From Cavenderia fasciculata (taxonomy: Eukaryota; Evosea; Eumycetozoa; Acytosteliales; Cavenderiaceae): a stretch of 64,000 bases of DNA. The position numbers were made by a program, and so were the translations under genes. Within the stretch, counting starts at the first letter, position 1. Every line of letters starts with the position of its first letter. The notes beneath the pieces are model-generated. The model was not told where the DNA came from. It worked only from the letters and a program-made list of their open reading frames with translations, and made no database searches. This document shows positions 21,579-31,909 of the stretch, one piece after another. The stretch covers positions 620,001-684,000 of the forward strand of contig NW_004457735.1 in assembly GCF_000203815.1 (NCBI RefSeq). The letters are read 5' to 3'.

Positions 21579-23279
21579 ATGACAAATCAATTGGTTATTA
21601 AACAAATTGAAACTAAACCATTTGAAGGACAGAAACCAGGTACAAGTGGTTTAAGAAAAAGAGTAGTAGAGTTTGAAAAGGGATTGTATCTACATAACTT
21701 TGTACAATCAATCTTTAATGTACTAGGAAGCGACAAGTTGAAAGGATCGACTTTGGTAGTCGGTGGTGACGGACGTTACTTTAACTCGCAAGCATTGCAG
21801 ATTATCTTTGCTATTGCTGCTGCCAATGGCGTCGGTAAGATACTTGTCGGACAAGACGGCTTGCTATCGACACCTGCTCTGTCGGCGGTTGTTCGCGCCC
21901 GCAAGGCATTGGGTGCGATCATCTTGACTGCATCTCATAACCCTGGTGGCAAGCACGGTGACTTTGGTATCAAATACAACGTTTCGAATGGTGGACCTGC
22001 ACCAGAGGCATTCACCAACAAGATCTTTGACGAGACCAAGAAGATCAGTGTCATTCATATGGCTGACAATGTACGTGTGGCCGATCTCTCCAAGTTGGGT
22101 ACGACCGAGTGGACTGGATTCCAAGTAGAGGTAATCGACTCTGTCGAAGAGTACTGGCAGCTGATGCAAACCGTCTTTGACATGAAACAGATCAAGGAAC
22201 TAGTTGCACGCAAGGGATTCGTGTTCAACTTTGATGCCATGTCAGGTGTCACTGGTGTATACGCACAACGTATCTTTGAAAAGGAGTTGGGTGTTGCCAA
22301 AGACTGTCTTATCAACTGTGTGCCATCCGAAGACTTTAATGGTGGCCATCCCGACCCAAACCTCACATATGCACCCGAGCTCGTCAAAAAGATGAATGCC
22401 GGCTTGTTTGACGTTGGCTGCGCATCCGATGGTGATGGTGACCGTAACATGGTGCTTGGCAAGCGTTTCTTTGTCAACCCATCCGACTCTGTGGCCGTTA
22501 TTGCCGCCAACTGGGATGCCATCCCTTACTTTAGAGCTGCTGGTGGTCTCAAAGGTCTCGCCCGTAGCATGCCAACTAGTGCTGCCCTAGACCTGGTCGC
22601 CACACGTGCCATGGTACCCTTTTTCGAGGTGCCAACTGGCTGGAAGTTCTTTGGCAACCTCATGGACACAGACCAGTTGTCCATCTGTGGTGAAGAGAGT
22701 TTTGGCACGGGATCAGACCACATCCGTGAAAAGGACGGTATCTGGGCTATACTCTGCTGGTTACAAATCCTCGCACACCACAACAAAGACACAACCAAGG
22801 AATTAGTATCGATTGAATCGATTGTACATAACCACTGGCGTAAATATGGTCGTAACTACTACTCGAGATACGATTATGAAGAGGTGGATACCAAACTCGG
22901 TGACGAGGTTATGAAACAGATTGCCGATACTATTGCCACCAAGAGTTTGGTAGGACGCAAGTTTACTGGCTCGGATGGCGTCGAATATGAAATCGCCTCT
23001 GTAGACGACTTTGAATACAAGGATCCAGTCGATCATAGTGTTTCATCTCATCAAGGTCTTCGTATCCGTTTCAAGGATGGATCAAGAATCATCTTCCGTC
23101 TCTCTGGTACTGGTTCCACCGGTGCCACTATTCGTCTCTACTTTGATAAATATGAACAACGTGAATCTCATCTCTTTGACGACACCCAAAAGCATCTTTC
23201 AACTCTTATCAATATCGCCTTAGAATTATCAAATCTTCAAAAGATTACTGGTCGTAATGAACCAAATGTTATCACATAA
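21579..23279 (+). CDS. pgmA: Phosphoglucomutase
   Basis: Single exon, 566 residues, a normal length for PGM1. The N-terminal KPGTSGLRKRV is the substrate phosphate loop. The catalytic Ser119 lies in TASHNPGG. The Mg-binding loop DGDGDRNM starts at Asp284. The sugar-binding CGEESFGTGSDH and the C-terminal phosphate-binding RLSGTGSTGATIR are all present. The enzyme interconverts glucose 1-phosphate and glucose 6-phosphate in the cytosol and feeds glycogen, trehalose and cellulose synthesis, all needed for dictyostelid fruiting bodies. No introns and no oddities. Confidence 0.97.
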   Translation: MTNQLVIKQIETKPFEGQKPGTSGLRKRVVEFEKGLYLHNFVQSIFNVLGSDKLKGSTLVVGGDGRYFNSQALQIIFAIAAANGVGKILVGQDGLLSTPALSAVVRARKALGAIILTASHNPGGKHGDFGIKYNVSNGGPAPEAFTNKIFDETKKISVIHMADNVRVADLSKLGTTEWTGFQVEVIDSVEEYWQLMQTVFDMKQIKELVARKGFVFNFDAMSGVTGVYAQRIFEKELGVAKDCLINCVPSEDFNGGHPDPNLTYAPELVKKMNAGLFDVGCASDGDGDRNMVLGKRFFVNPSDSVAVIAANWDAIPYFRAAGGLKGLARSMPTSAALDLVATRAMVPFFEVPTGWKFFGNLMDTDQLSICGEESFGTGSDHIREKDGIWAILCWLQILAHHNKDTTKELVSIESIVHNHWRKYGRNYYSRYDYEEVDTKLGDEVMKQIADTIATKSLVGRKFTGSDGVEYEIASVDDFEYKDPVDHSVSSHQGLRIRFKDGSRIIFRLSGTGSTGATIRLYFDKYEQRESHLFDDTQKHLSTLINIALELSNLQKITGRNEPNVIT

Positions 23280-23606
23280 ATACAAATAAATAATATATAT
23301 TTTTTTAAAAAAGAAATTACAAATATTTTATTTTGATTTGGCAGAGTTGGTGAATAATAAAGTTGATTAATTTAATCCGAATCATAACTAGTATTACAAT
23401 GATTATTGTTTCCACGATAATTACTAAATCCAATGTTGATATGAATAAAATAAACAATGAGAAAAAATATGCAATTGTTTTTATTGGATGATTATTCAAG
23501 GTGAACATATTCATTATGATTGAAAATCAGTTGTGGTGAATAATAAAATCTGACCACCATATTTTGAATCTGTATGGTTAGCTTGTAGCAATATAATTTC
23601 ACCTTT
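23280..23606. other. Spacer between convergent genes
   Basis: 327 bp, AT-rich, between phosphoglucomutase (plus) and the first LRR gene (minus). A 65-codon hydrophobic frame on minus (23514-23317) has the composition of chance AT-rich sequence. Nothing else seen. Confidence 0.6.
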
Positions 23607-25202
23607 TTATTGATTCTTTGTAAATAAATTATTGTTAAAGTATAGCCTATCTTGATATCCGAAAAACCTTTCTTTTAGAGATTTGGATTGAGTAAAATAA
23701 GGATGTTTGACATATTGAAACCCGTTGTCAAGGAACAAGTATTGGACAGTGTCACTGTACAACAAGGCACTGAAAAGAGTGAGAGCATCATTACCAAGGG
23801 AAAAATTGCCACCAATATCCAATACGGTGATTGTTTTGTTTTGTTTGAATGCTTGTACCAATTCATTGTTCAAATTCAACTCGTTTCCATTGATTGATAG
23901 GACTGTAATCGTTGAGGTCGTAGCAATAAGATGTGAGAGTGATAGAACCATTTCATTGGTCACTGTTCCATTGGTCAATAGTAATTTTGTGATGTTTTGA
24001 CAATTAACATGTCCAAGTGTATCCCACATGTTGGTAGACATTAAACATTGCAGATCGTTCAAAGCAAGATAGTCAATGTTTGGTATCTCGCTTCCACTAC
24101 TCCAGATAGATTCAAATGCCGATTGAAATGTTGTTAATTTCTCTTGTATTATGGGTAGTTTTTCTGCCCCATCGTAATCACATAGATGAAGTCGCTTGAG
24201 AGTTGTACAATTGGAGATATTATTGCAAAATTCTATCCAATCATCTAATGAATCTTGATAATGAAACTCCAAATACGAGTAACTCGACGTAGATTGAGAG
24301 TTTTCTTCAATTTCAAAATCGCTTACCAAAATACTGGACAATATATTAACCTTGAGTGATTCCAAGGGATGACCAGCAACCAATTCTTTCAACTCGGTAC
24401 ACTCGACAAAATCATAGTAAATGTTGAGGTGTTTGATTGATGTGAGTTGCTTGAATAACTGTGAGTATTCAATATGTGTTATAGCGTCTTCTTTACCACT
24501 GTCAGTGTACAGATTGAGAGATTGTGGTTGAAGATCTTTAATCATTTGGATAAAGTCGTCATTATAGGTGCTGCCATTTGAAAAGCAGACTTCGGGATGA
24601 AAATTGCGAGTACCCAAAGAGACTGTGTTGGGAGTAAACCCTTCCAATGATGTAGGCCATTGTGAATAGCCGTATTCGAATCGTTTTCCATTGATATCAA
24701 TCTCAATGTTGATAACAATGTGTGGATGTTGTTTTTGTATCGACTTTAATGCTTTGAAAACCTGATCGTTCACATTGCCTTTGCATTGGAGGTTGATAGT
24801 TTGAAGAAGAGGTAATAGCTTCATCAATTGATTTGCATAGTTAAATGATGATAGATCACTGTGTTCTTTTTCGTTCAACATCCATTTTAGTGTTTGTATA
24901 CTGTCTGATGAGAACAATGAATGACGATTTGAATGTATTGATTTGAGTATGACACTGTCCAAGTGACCCTCAAAATACATCGATGATCTCTGTCTAACCA
25001 CTTGCAACCACCATTTTGAAACCAATGCAATGTCTATCATCTCTGTTGTGATTGGATGTTCTATATCTCTTCTCTTTTCTCCATTAAACAGTATATACCA
25101 ATAGTCACCTCCTTGATAAGTGTCCTTGTCTTCATGACGATTTGATCCAATCAACAATCTTATAACATAACTTTGAATGATTTGTGATAATTGAGTTGTC
25201 AT
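23607..25202 (-). CDS. F-box-like/LRR protein, tandem copy A (intact)
   Basis: Single exon, 531 residues. Residues 1-65 look F-box-like: a first helix (QIIQSYVIRLLIGSN), an inserted segment (DTYQGGDYWYILFNGEKRR) and IALVSKWWLQVVRQ. The rest is a run of irregular leucine-rich units, for example LRRs ending in LSINGNELNLNNELVQAF and LDIGGNFSLGNDALTLFSAL. Proteins of this build usually bind SCF ubiquitin ligases and pick a substrate with the LRR, but that is inference. It is the leftmost of four same-strand paralogues at 23.6-30.1 kb. Copies A and C are open, while B and D are broken. I do not know a published name for this family. Confidence 0.8.
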   Translation of the reverse strand: MTTQLSQIIQSYVIRLLIGSNRHEDKDTYQGGDYWYILFNGEKRRDIEHPITTEMIDIALVSKWWLQVVRQRSSMYFEGHLDSVILKSIHSNRHSLFSSDSIQTLKWMLNEKEHSDLSSFNYANQLMKLLPLLQTINLQCKGNVNDQVFKALKSIQKQHPHIVINIEIDINGKRFEYGYSQWPTSLEGFTPNTVSLGTRNFHPEVCFSNGSTYNDDFIQMIKDLQPQSLNLYTDSGKEDAITHIEYSQLFKQLTSIKHLNIYYDFVECTELKELVAGHPLESLKVNILSSILVSDFEIEENSQSTSSYSYLEFHYQDSLDDWIEFCNNISNCTTLKRLHLCDYDGAEKLPIIQEKLTTFQSAFESIWSSGSEIPNIDYLALNDLQCLMSTNMWDTLGHVNCQNITKLLLTNGTVTNEMVLSLSHLIATTSTITVLSINGNELNLNNELVQAFKQNKTITVLDIGGNFSLGNDALTLFSALLYSDTVQYLFLDNGFQYVKHPYFTQSKSLKERFFGYQDRLYFNNNLFTKNQ

Positions 25203-25324
25203 TCTTATTACTTGTTAGTACTAAGATTATCTGTTGCAATGATGATCACCAGATGCAAACGATCGACTCGATAGTATTTTTTCTTTTCTTTATAATTATT
25301 TTTTTGAAATCATTTTATTTATTT

Positions 25325-26866
25325 TTAATGATTTTCCTGAAATAAACTATTACTAAAGAATACTTGACCTCCATAATATTTTTCCAAAACAAACTCTTTT
25401 AATGATTTTGATTGACTAAAATAGGGATATTTAGATTGAAAATAATTTGCTGGTTTTTCTTGTTGATATTGTGTCACTAAACAACAATGCATCGAAAAGG
25501 GATGGAAGATCATCATCATCATTACAAAAATTGCCACCAATACCCAAAACTTTGATTGCTTTGTTTTTTTTGAATGCTTGTTCCAAGTCCTTACACAATC
25601 TCAACTTGTTTCCATTGATTGATAGAACTGTAATCGTTGTGTTGGTGGAATTAGACGTGAGAGAGATGGAACCATATCCTTTGGAACTGTTCCATTTGTC
25701 AATAATAGTTTGGTGATGTTGTGACAATTGACTTGGCAAAGTGTATTCCACATATTGGAAGACATCAAGTTGGGCATATGTTCCAATGCCAGATATTCAA
25801 TGTTTGATGAATGAATCTCTTTTCGACTCCAGATAGATTCAAATGCCATCTGAAATAAGCTTTTTTTTCCTTGTAATATTGTAGGTACGACCACCTTTTT
25901 TGCCCCAGAGTATTCACATAGATGTAATCGTTTGAGTGTTGGAGTGTCAGCAATGTTTTCACAAAATTCAATCCAATCAACAAAATTTGAACCAGTTCCA
26001 ACCAAAGCAGTTGACAATAAATCGAGTTTAAGTGATTCCAATCGGGTAGAACATGAGAATAAATATTTCAAGTGACCCAAATCGACATCATCCTCACCAA
26101 TATTGACATGCTTGACCATTTTGAGATGATTGAATATTTTACCATAATTGTAATGTTGATATTCATCGTCACGGTTAATATACATATTGAGTGATTCTGG
26201 TTGAAGATCATTGATTTTATTGATAAATTTGTCAGAGTAATAACTAAATTCATCTGGATTCAATTTGATGATTGATAAAGAGACTGTGTTGGGGGTGAAC
26301 CCATCTAAATAAAATGGCCACTCCATTTTACTGTCTCCATCATAGTATTCTCCATTGGTATCAAATTCAATGTTGATCACAATGTCTTGACGATGTTTTT
26401 GAATTGACTTTAATGCTCTCAAAACTTGATTGTTCACAGTACCATCGAATAAAAGGTTAATTGTTTGTAGTTGAGGTAGTAGTTGTAGTAATTGTTCCTT
26501 ATAGTCCAATTCTGAATCATTACAAAGATATTTATTATTCAATGTCCATTTTAGTGTTTGTATATTTTTTGATGAATAGATTGAGTGATTTCTAGAATGA
26601 TGAATTGATTTGAGTATCTGCTTTTTTAAATGACCTCTCATAAATATGGATGATGTATTCTGTTTAACCACTTTAAACCACCACTTTGAAACCAATGCAA
26701 TGTCTACCATACTAAATGTGATTGGTGTCTGTATTCTCTTTTCTCCATTAAAAATGATATACCAATATTCACTTCCTTTATAAGTGTCTTTGTATTCATG
26801 TTGGTTTGATAAGGTCACAAATCTAATAATACTACTTTGTAAATATAAAGATAAATATGGTGTCAT
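25325..26866 (-). pseudogene. F-box-like/LRR tandem copy B (frameshifted)
   Basis: The first 421 codons (26866 to 25601) are open and closely similar to copies A and C (FNGEKRIQTPITF, IALVSKWWFKVV). The frame then shifts. At the point where A reads LIATTSTITVLSINGNEL, copy B reads LIPPTQRLQF, and the expected TTITVLSINGNKLRL continues in another frame, consistent with one lost base near 25,650. A second shift follows after LFDALLFSDT, and the family end (SQSKSLKEFVLEKYYGGQVF) lies in a third frame at about 25,325-25,445. Two shifts make this a recent pseudogene, or a gene with assembly errors. If expressed, it would lack the last LRRs. Confidence 0.75.
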
Positions 26867-27032
26867 TATTATTATATTGTATGACTCTTCTATTTATCTA
26901 TCTCTTTATAAACAACAACAATAATGAATATTATTTTGGCAAAACTTCAAGTCATCCTTTCAAAAAAAAAAAATGGATTAATAGTTTGGTGGGAGGGTTG
27001 AGGGTTGAGGGAACCCTAACCCTATTATAAAT

Positions 27033-28640
27033 TTATTCTTTAAATAAACTATTGTTAAAGAATAATTCAAAATCATGTAGGTTTTCAATTATTGAATACT
27101 CTTTTAATGATTTTGAATGACTAAAATAATTATAATTGGAAGATTGTATTTTGTTTGTCAAAAAACGATCGAGGAATAGATATTGTACCGTATCACTGCA
27201 CATCAAGGCATTGAACAAAGTAGCACGTTGATCATTATCATCTCCAGCATTTCTCCAGCAAAAATTGCCACCAACATCCAAGACTGTGATTGTTTTGCTT
27301 TTTTTAAATGCTTCTGCCAAGTCTGTACTTAAATACAAATTGTTGTCTCTAATTGATAGAACTGTAATCGTTGTGGTGGTGGCAATTAGACGTGATAGAG
27401 ATGAAACCATGTCAAAGGTCACTGTTCCATCGGTCAATAATAATTTGGTGATATTGTGACATGTACAATTAACATTGTAAAGTGTTTTCCACATGTTGTT
27501 AGTCATCAATTCTGGCAATTCATCCAATGCAAGATAGTCAATCTTGGTTGGTTTCTTTCCACTACTCCAGATAGATTCAAATGCCAACTTGAATGTTGTG
27601 AATTGATCTGATTGTATTGCTCGTTTTTGAGATTCCGAGTATTCACAAAGATGTAATCGTTTGAGAGTCTTGTGGTTGGCTATACCATCACAAAATCCAA
27701 CCCAATCTTTAATTGAAGAGTTTGAATCCAAATCTGAATCTGAAGGGGTTCCAACCAAACAAGTGGTGGATATTATATCGACTTTGAGTGATTCCAATTG
27801 GGTAGCAGTTGCAATAAAATCTTTTAAATGGTTCAACTCGACATAGTCTTGACCAATGTTGATATGCTTGATTGATGGTAGGTATTTAAATATATAACTA
27901 TAATTGATATGTTGGTTTACATCTTCAAGGTTAGCATACAAATTGAGTGATTCTGGTTTAAGCATCCTGACTATATCGATAAAATCGTTGTGATAGGTAT
28001 GATGAGTAAATGTTTCTGGTTCAAAGTCTCTGATTGACAATGATACAGTGTCAGGTGTAAACCCTTCCCAAGATGAGTTTGGCCATTTTATCATAGATTG
28101 TTCTTTATGTTCTCCATTGAGATCAAAGTCAGTGTTGATCTGAATGTTGTAGTGTTTATGTATCGACTTTAATGCTTTCAAAACCAGTAGGTTCACATTT
28201 CCATCGAATCTGATGTTGATTGTTTGTAGTTGAGGTAATAGTGGTATCAATCTAGTTTCATAATTAAATTTTGGTTGATCAGAGAGATCAACATTGATTA
28301 TATCTTTTAATGACCATTTTAAAGTACGTATACTATTTGATGAAAAGATAGAGTATCTATTTGAATGTTGTATTGATTCGAGTATCGCATCGTTCAAATG
28401 ACCACTAATAAACATTGATCTTCTTTCTCGAACCACTTTTAACCACCACTTTGAAACCAATGCAATGTCGATCACATTCATTTTGATTGTCATTGGTTGT
28501 TGTCTTCTCTTTTCTCCATTAAACACTATGTACCAAAACTCGCCTCCTTTATAAGTGTCTTTGTCTTCATTTAGGTTAGAATCAATCAACAATCTAATAA
28601 CATATGTTTGAATATATAGTGATAATTGAATGACTGACAT
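27033..28640 (-). CDS. F-box-like/LRR protein, tandem copy C (intact)
   Basis: Single exon, 535 residues, collinear with copy A along its whole length. The N-terminal SLYIQTYVIRLLIDSNLNED and DIALVSKWWLKVVRER form the F-box-like part. C-terminal LRR units include VLSIRDNNLYLSTDLAEAF and LDVGGNFCWRNAGDD, ending in LFFNNSLFKE. A and C differ mostly at LRR surface positions by eye, as expected if substrate choice is diverging. Function is inferred from architecture only. Repeats of TGATATG follow just upstream (28,677-28,705). Confidence 0.8.
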   Translation of the reverse strand: MSVIQLSLYIQTYVIRLLIDSNLNEDKDTYKGGEFWYIVFNGEKRRQQPMTIKMNVIDIALVSKWWLKVVRERRSMFISGHLNDAILESIQHSNRYSIFSSNSIRTLKWSLKDIINVDLSDQPKFNYETRLIPLLPQLQTINIRFDGNVNLLVLKALKSIHKHYNIQINTDFDLNGEHKEQSMIKWPNSSWEGFTPDTVSLSIRDFEPETFTHHTYHNDFIDIVRMLKPESLNLYANLEDVNQHINYSYIFKYLPSIKHINIGQDYVELNHLKDFIATATQLESLKVDIISTTCLVGTPSDSDLDSNSSIKDWVGFCDGIANHKTLKRLHLCEYSESQKRAIQSDQFTTFKLAFESIWSSGKKPTKIDYLALDELPELMTNNMWKTLYNVNCTCHNITKLLLTDGTVTFDMVSSLSRLIATTTTITVLSIRDNNLYLSTDLAEAFKKSKTITVLDVGGNFCWRNAGDDNDQRATLFNALMCSDTVQYLFLDRFLTNKIQSSNYNYFSHSKSLKEYSIIENLHDFELFFNNSLFKE

Positions 28641-28821
28641 TATTATTATTATTATTATTATCTATTTGTTTTTTTGTGATATGTGATATGTGATATGTGA
28701 TATGTGCAACACAAATTAAATGATGATACCGATCTATCATGTATTAAACCTACAAAAGGCAAATATCTTGACACTTTTTTTTTTTTCTAAATTTATAATT
28801 ATTTATTTATTTTTTTTCTTT

Positions 28822-30074
28822 TTAATCATTCCCATCATTAAATACACTATTATTAAAGTATACATCACCGTGATATTCTGCTAAAAAAAACTCTTTTAAC
28901 GATTTTGATTGACTAAAATATGGATATTTGATTTGAAAAAATTGGACAGGTTTTTCTCGGACAAATGGGTTGCCAAAGAACAGGTATTGTACGGTATCAC
29001 TAAACAACAAAGCATTGAAAAAGGGATGGTGCTTCATAAACATCATCATTGTAAAAAATTTTGCCAATATCCAAGACTGTAATTGTTTTGTTTTGTTTGA
29101 ATGCTTCTTCCAGGACATTGCTCCAACTCAACTCGTTACCTCTAATTGATAGAACTGTAATAGTTGTGTTGGTGGCTATTAGATTGGCTAGAGATGGAAC
29201 CATTTCATTGGTCACTGTTCCATTGGTCAATAATAATTTAGTGATATTATTGTGACAATCGACATTGCAGAGTATATTCCACAGGTTGGGAGACATGATA
29301 TGAGGCATGTATTCCAAAGCCAGATAGTCAATGTCTGGTACTTCGTTTCCTTTACCATCATCCTCAACCCAGATAGATTCAAATGCCCATTAGAATATCT
29401 TTAATTCCTAGGGTTTTAACTCCATTTGATCAATCTCGATGTAGTCACTTAGATGCAATCGTATGAGAGTTCCAAATTCACCAATAATTTGGATCCAATC
29501 GTCTAATGAGTTGCGATCCATATCATTAGAATAATTGGAAGACACAATATTGACTTTAAACGACTCCAAATGGTATGCATCCAAGACCAACTCTTTTAAA
29601 TCATACAACTCGATTTAATCCTCTGATAATGGAGATGATCAGAGAAATCCTCGAGACCATGATAAAAATTGAGAGATTTTGGTTGAATAGTCTTGGTCAT
29701 TTCGATAAAGTGTCTTTGTCGCGTTCCAAATACAATGTATATCGAACCCACTGACAGACAACGAGACAGTGTCAGGAGTAAACCATACCAAGAGCTTGGC
29801 CACTTGATCTTTTCCTCTCGATAGCCATGTATAAAAAACCAAGAACAAGCATTGATGATCTCTGTCTAACCACTTTTAACCACCACTTTGAAACCAATGC
29901 AATGTCTATCATATTTATTGCGTTGATTGGTTGTCTTCTCTTTTCTCCATTAAACACTACAAACCAATAGTCACTACCTTTATAAGTGTCTTTGTCTTCA
30001 TTGGTATTAGATCCAATCAACAACAATCTAATAATAAATGTTTGAATATATTGTGATAATTGAATAACTGACAT
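28822..30074 (-). pseudogene. F-box-like/LRR tandem copy D (several breaks)
   Basis: The first 80 codons (30074 to about 29,840) match copies A and C (QLSQYIQTFIIRLLLIGSN, IALVSKWWLKVVRQR). After that, recognisable pieces lie in different frames and some are missing: LVWFTPDTVSLSVSGFD near 29,770, LESFKVNIVSSNYSNDMD near 29,550, YMPHIMSPNLWNIL to VLSIRGNELSWSNV near 29,310-29,120, and the family end near 28,840. At least four frame changes plus internal stops and a deletion in the centre mark it as older decay than copy B. The span is shorter than intact copies (1.25 kb against 1.6 kb). Confidence 0.85.
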
Positions 30075-30331
30075 TACATGTTATTTGTGATTATTGAATA
30101 GAATATAATAATATATGAATGGTCAAAACTTCAATCACACCCTTTTTTTTCTGATTATAATTTTTTGTATTTATATTTATTTGGGGAAAAGATTAATTGT
30201 AGTATCCTATATCGATGTCATTTTACTTTCTTTCTTTCTTTTTTTTTATAATTTATATAATATTGAAATCGTTGTTGTCTTTGTTATATATGTTGTATGT
30301 ATATATGTATATATGTATGTATGTATGTAAT

Positions 30332-31909
30332 TTAATGTAAAAAGTTTCTATTGCCAGTGAAAACCATTGGAATACCAAACTTGTCGGCAGCGTCAATGAC
30401 CTCTTGATCACGGATACTGCCACCTGGTTGGACGATGCAACCGATGCCAGCCTCTTGAGCGGCATCGATACTGTCGGCGAATGGGAAGAAGGCATCGGAA
30501 GCAAGTACACTACCTGCAACCTTGTCGCCACCCACACGGCGGCAGATGTTGAGTGATTGGATACGGTTGGGTTGACCGGCACCGATGGCTACGATTTGTT
30601 GGTCCTTGGAGACGACGATGGCGTTGGACTTGACATGCTTGGATACACGCCAGGCAAAGAGGAGATCGGCCATTTGCTCCTTGGTAGGGGCGATCTTGGT
30701 GACGACCTTCCACGACTTGGTGGCCTCGTCGACACTGCCGAGGATGATGGGGTTGGGTTGTTGGAGGAGCAGACCACCGCCGATGGTACGGATGTCTGGT
30801 GTGTCAAATGCCTGTTGTGTGCCAGCTTCGGGCACTTTGAGGACACGGAGCTTCTCCTTGGCACGCAAGATCTTGAGTGCTCCCTCCTCATAGTCTGGAG
30901 CGATGATCAACTCGTAGAATACACCCTTTAAAGCGAGTGCAGCAGCTTCGGTGAGCGTGCGGTTGAATCCGAGGATACCGCCGTATGCACTCTTGCTGTC
31001 GCCGGCAAATGCGCGACGGTATGCTTCAGCTTGGTCGCTGTGAACGGCCAGACCGCAGGGATTGGTGTGTTTAATGACACAGCAGGCAGTGTCGCCAAAC
31101 TCACGGATCACACGCAGCGCAGCGTCACCGTCGAGCAAATTGTTGTACGAGAGGTCTGGTCCATGCAACTTTTCACCGCTGGCAACACCGCCCATCTTGC
31201 TACCGACCATTTGGTATAGTGCAGCCTTTTGATGTGGGTTCTCTCCGTATCGCAAACTCTGCTTCTTTTCAAACACTGGATGCAGAACCTCTGGGAATTG
31301 CGTTGTCTCGACTCCAGCTGGGGTCGACCCAAACTCCAAGTAATTAGCAACAGCCGAGTCGTATGCACAAGCATGCTTGAATGCTTTGAGTGCCAATTTC
31401 TTACGTTCTCCCAGAGTGATGCTCTCGAGTCCTCCACCACCTTCGAGACGTTGTGCAATCCATTGGTAGTCGGTTGGGTCGACCACAATAACAACGTGTT
31501 CAAAGTTTTTGGATGCGGCACGGATCAAAGTATGTCCACCAATATCAATATTCTCCAATGCCTCTTCCAACGTTGTGTCGGCACGTGACACGGTCTCTAC
31601 AAATGGATACAAGTTGACAGCAACCAAACCAATACGAGCAATCTGGTGACGAGTCAAGTCTTCAACGTGCGATGGTTGGTCTGGACGAGCTAGCAACGCA
31701 CCGTGAATGCTTGGATGCAACGTCTTGACACGACCACCTAGAATCTCTGGAAACTTGGTAACATCTTGCACGGCAGTCACCTTCATACCACTCTCTTGCA
31801 AACTCTTGAATGTTCCTCCTGTCGAAATAACATTGAATCCTTTAGATGCTAATACCTTGGCAAATTCAACCACTCCTTTCTTATCAAATACACTAATCAA
31901 TGCTTGCAT
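30332..31909 (-). CDS. purH: Bifunctional purine synthesis protein PurH (AICAR formyltransferase / IMP cyclohydrolase)
   Basis: Single exon, 525 residues. The N-terminal MGS-like IMP cyclohydrolase domain is seen in ALISVFDKKGVVEFAKVLAS and GGRVKTLHPSIHGALLAR. The AICAR transformylase domain follows, with QSLRYGENPHQKAALY, CCVIKHTNPCGLAV, AYGGILGFNR, SNAIVVSKDQQIVAIGAGQ and the end SIRDQEVIDAADKFGIPMVF. It carries out the last two steps of IMP synthesis in the cytosol. Length and order are standard, and the GC content is raised through the gene body, as in other strongly expressed genes here. Confidence 0.97.
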   Translation of the reverse strand: MQALISVFDKKGVVEFAKVLASKGFNVISTGGTFKSLQESGMKVTAVQDVTKFPEILGGRVKTLHPSIHGALLARPDQPSHVEDLTRHQIARIGLVAVNLYPFVETVSRADTTLEEALENIDIGGHTLIRAASKNFEHVVIVVDPTDYQWIAQRLEGGGGLESITLGERKKLALKAFKHACAYDSAVANYLEFGSTPAGVETTQFPEVLHPVFEKKQSLRYGENPHQKAALYQMVGSKMGGVASGEKLHGPDLSYNNLLDGDAALRVIREFGDTACCVIKHTNPCGLAVHSDQAEAYRRAFAGDSKSAYGGILGFNRTLTEAAALALKGVFYELIIAPDYEEGALKILRAKEKLRVLKVPEAGTQQAFDTPDIRTIGGGLLLQQPNPIILGSVDEATKSWKVVTKIAPTKEQMADLLFAWRVSKHVKSNAIVVSKDQQIVAIGAGQPNRIQSLNICRRVGGDKVAGSVLASDAFFPFADSIDAAQEAGIGCIVQPGGSIRDQEVIDAADKFGIPMVFTGNRNFLH

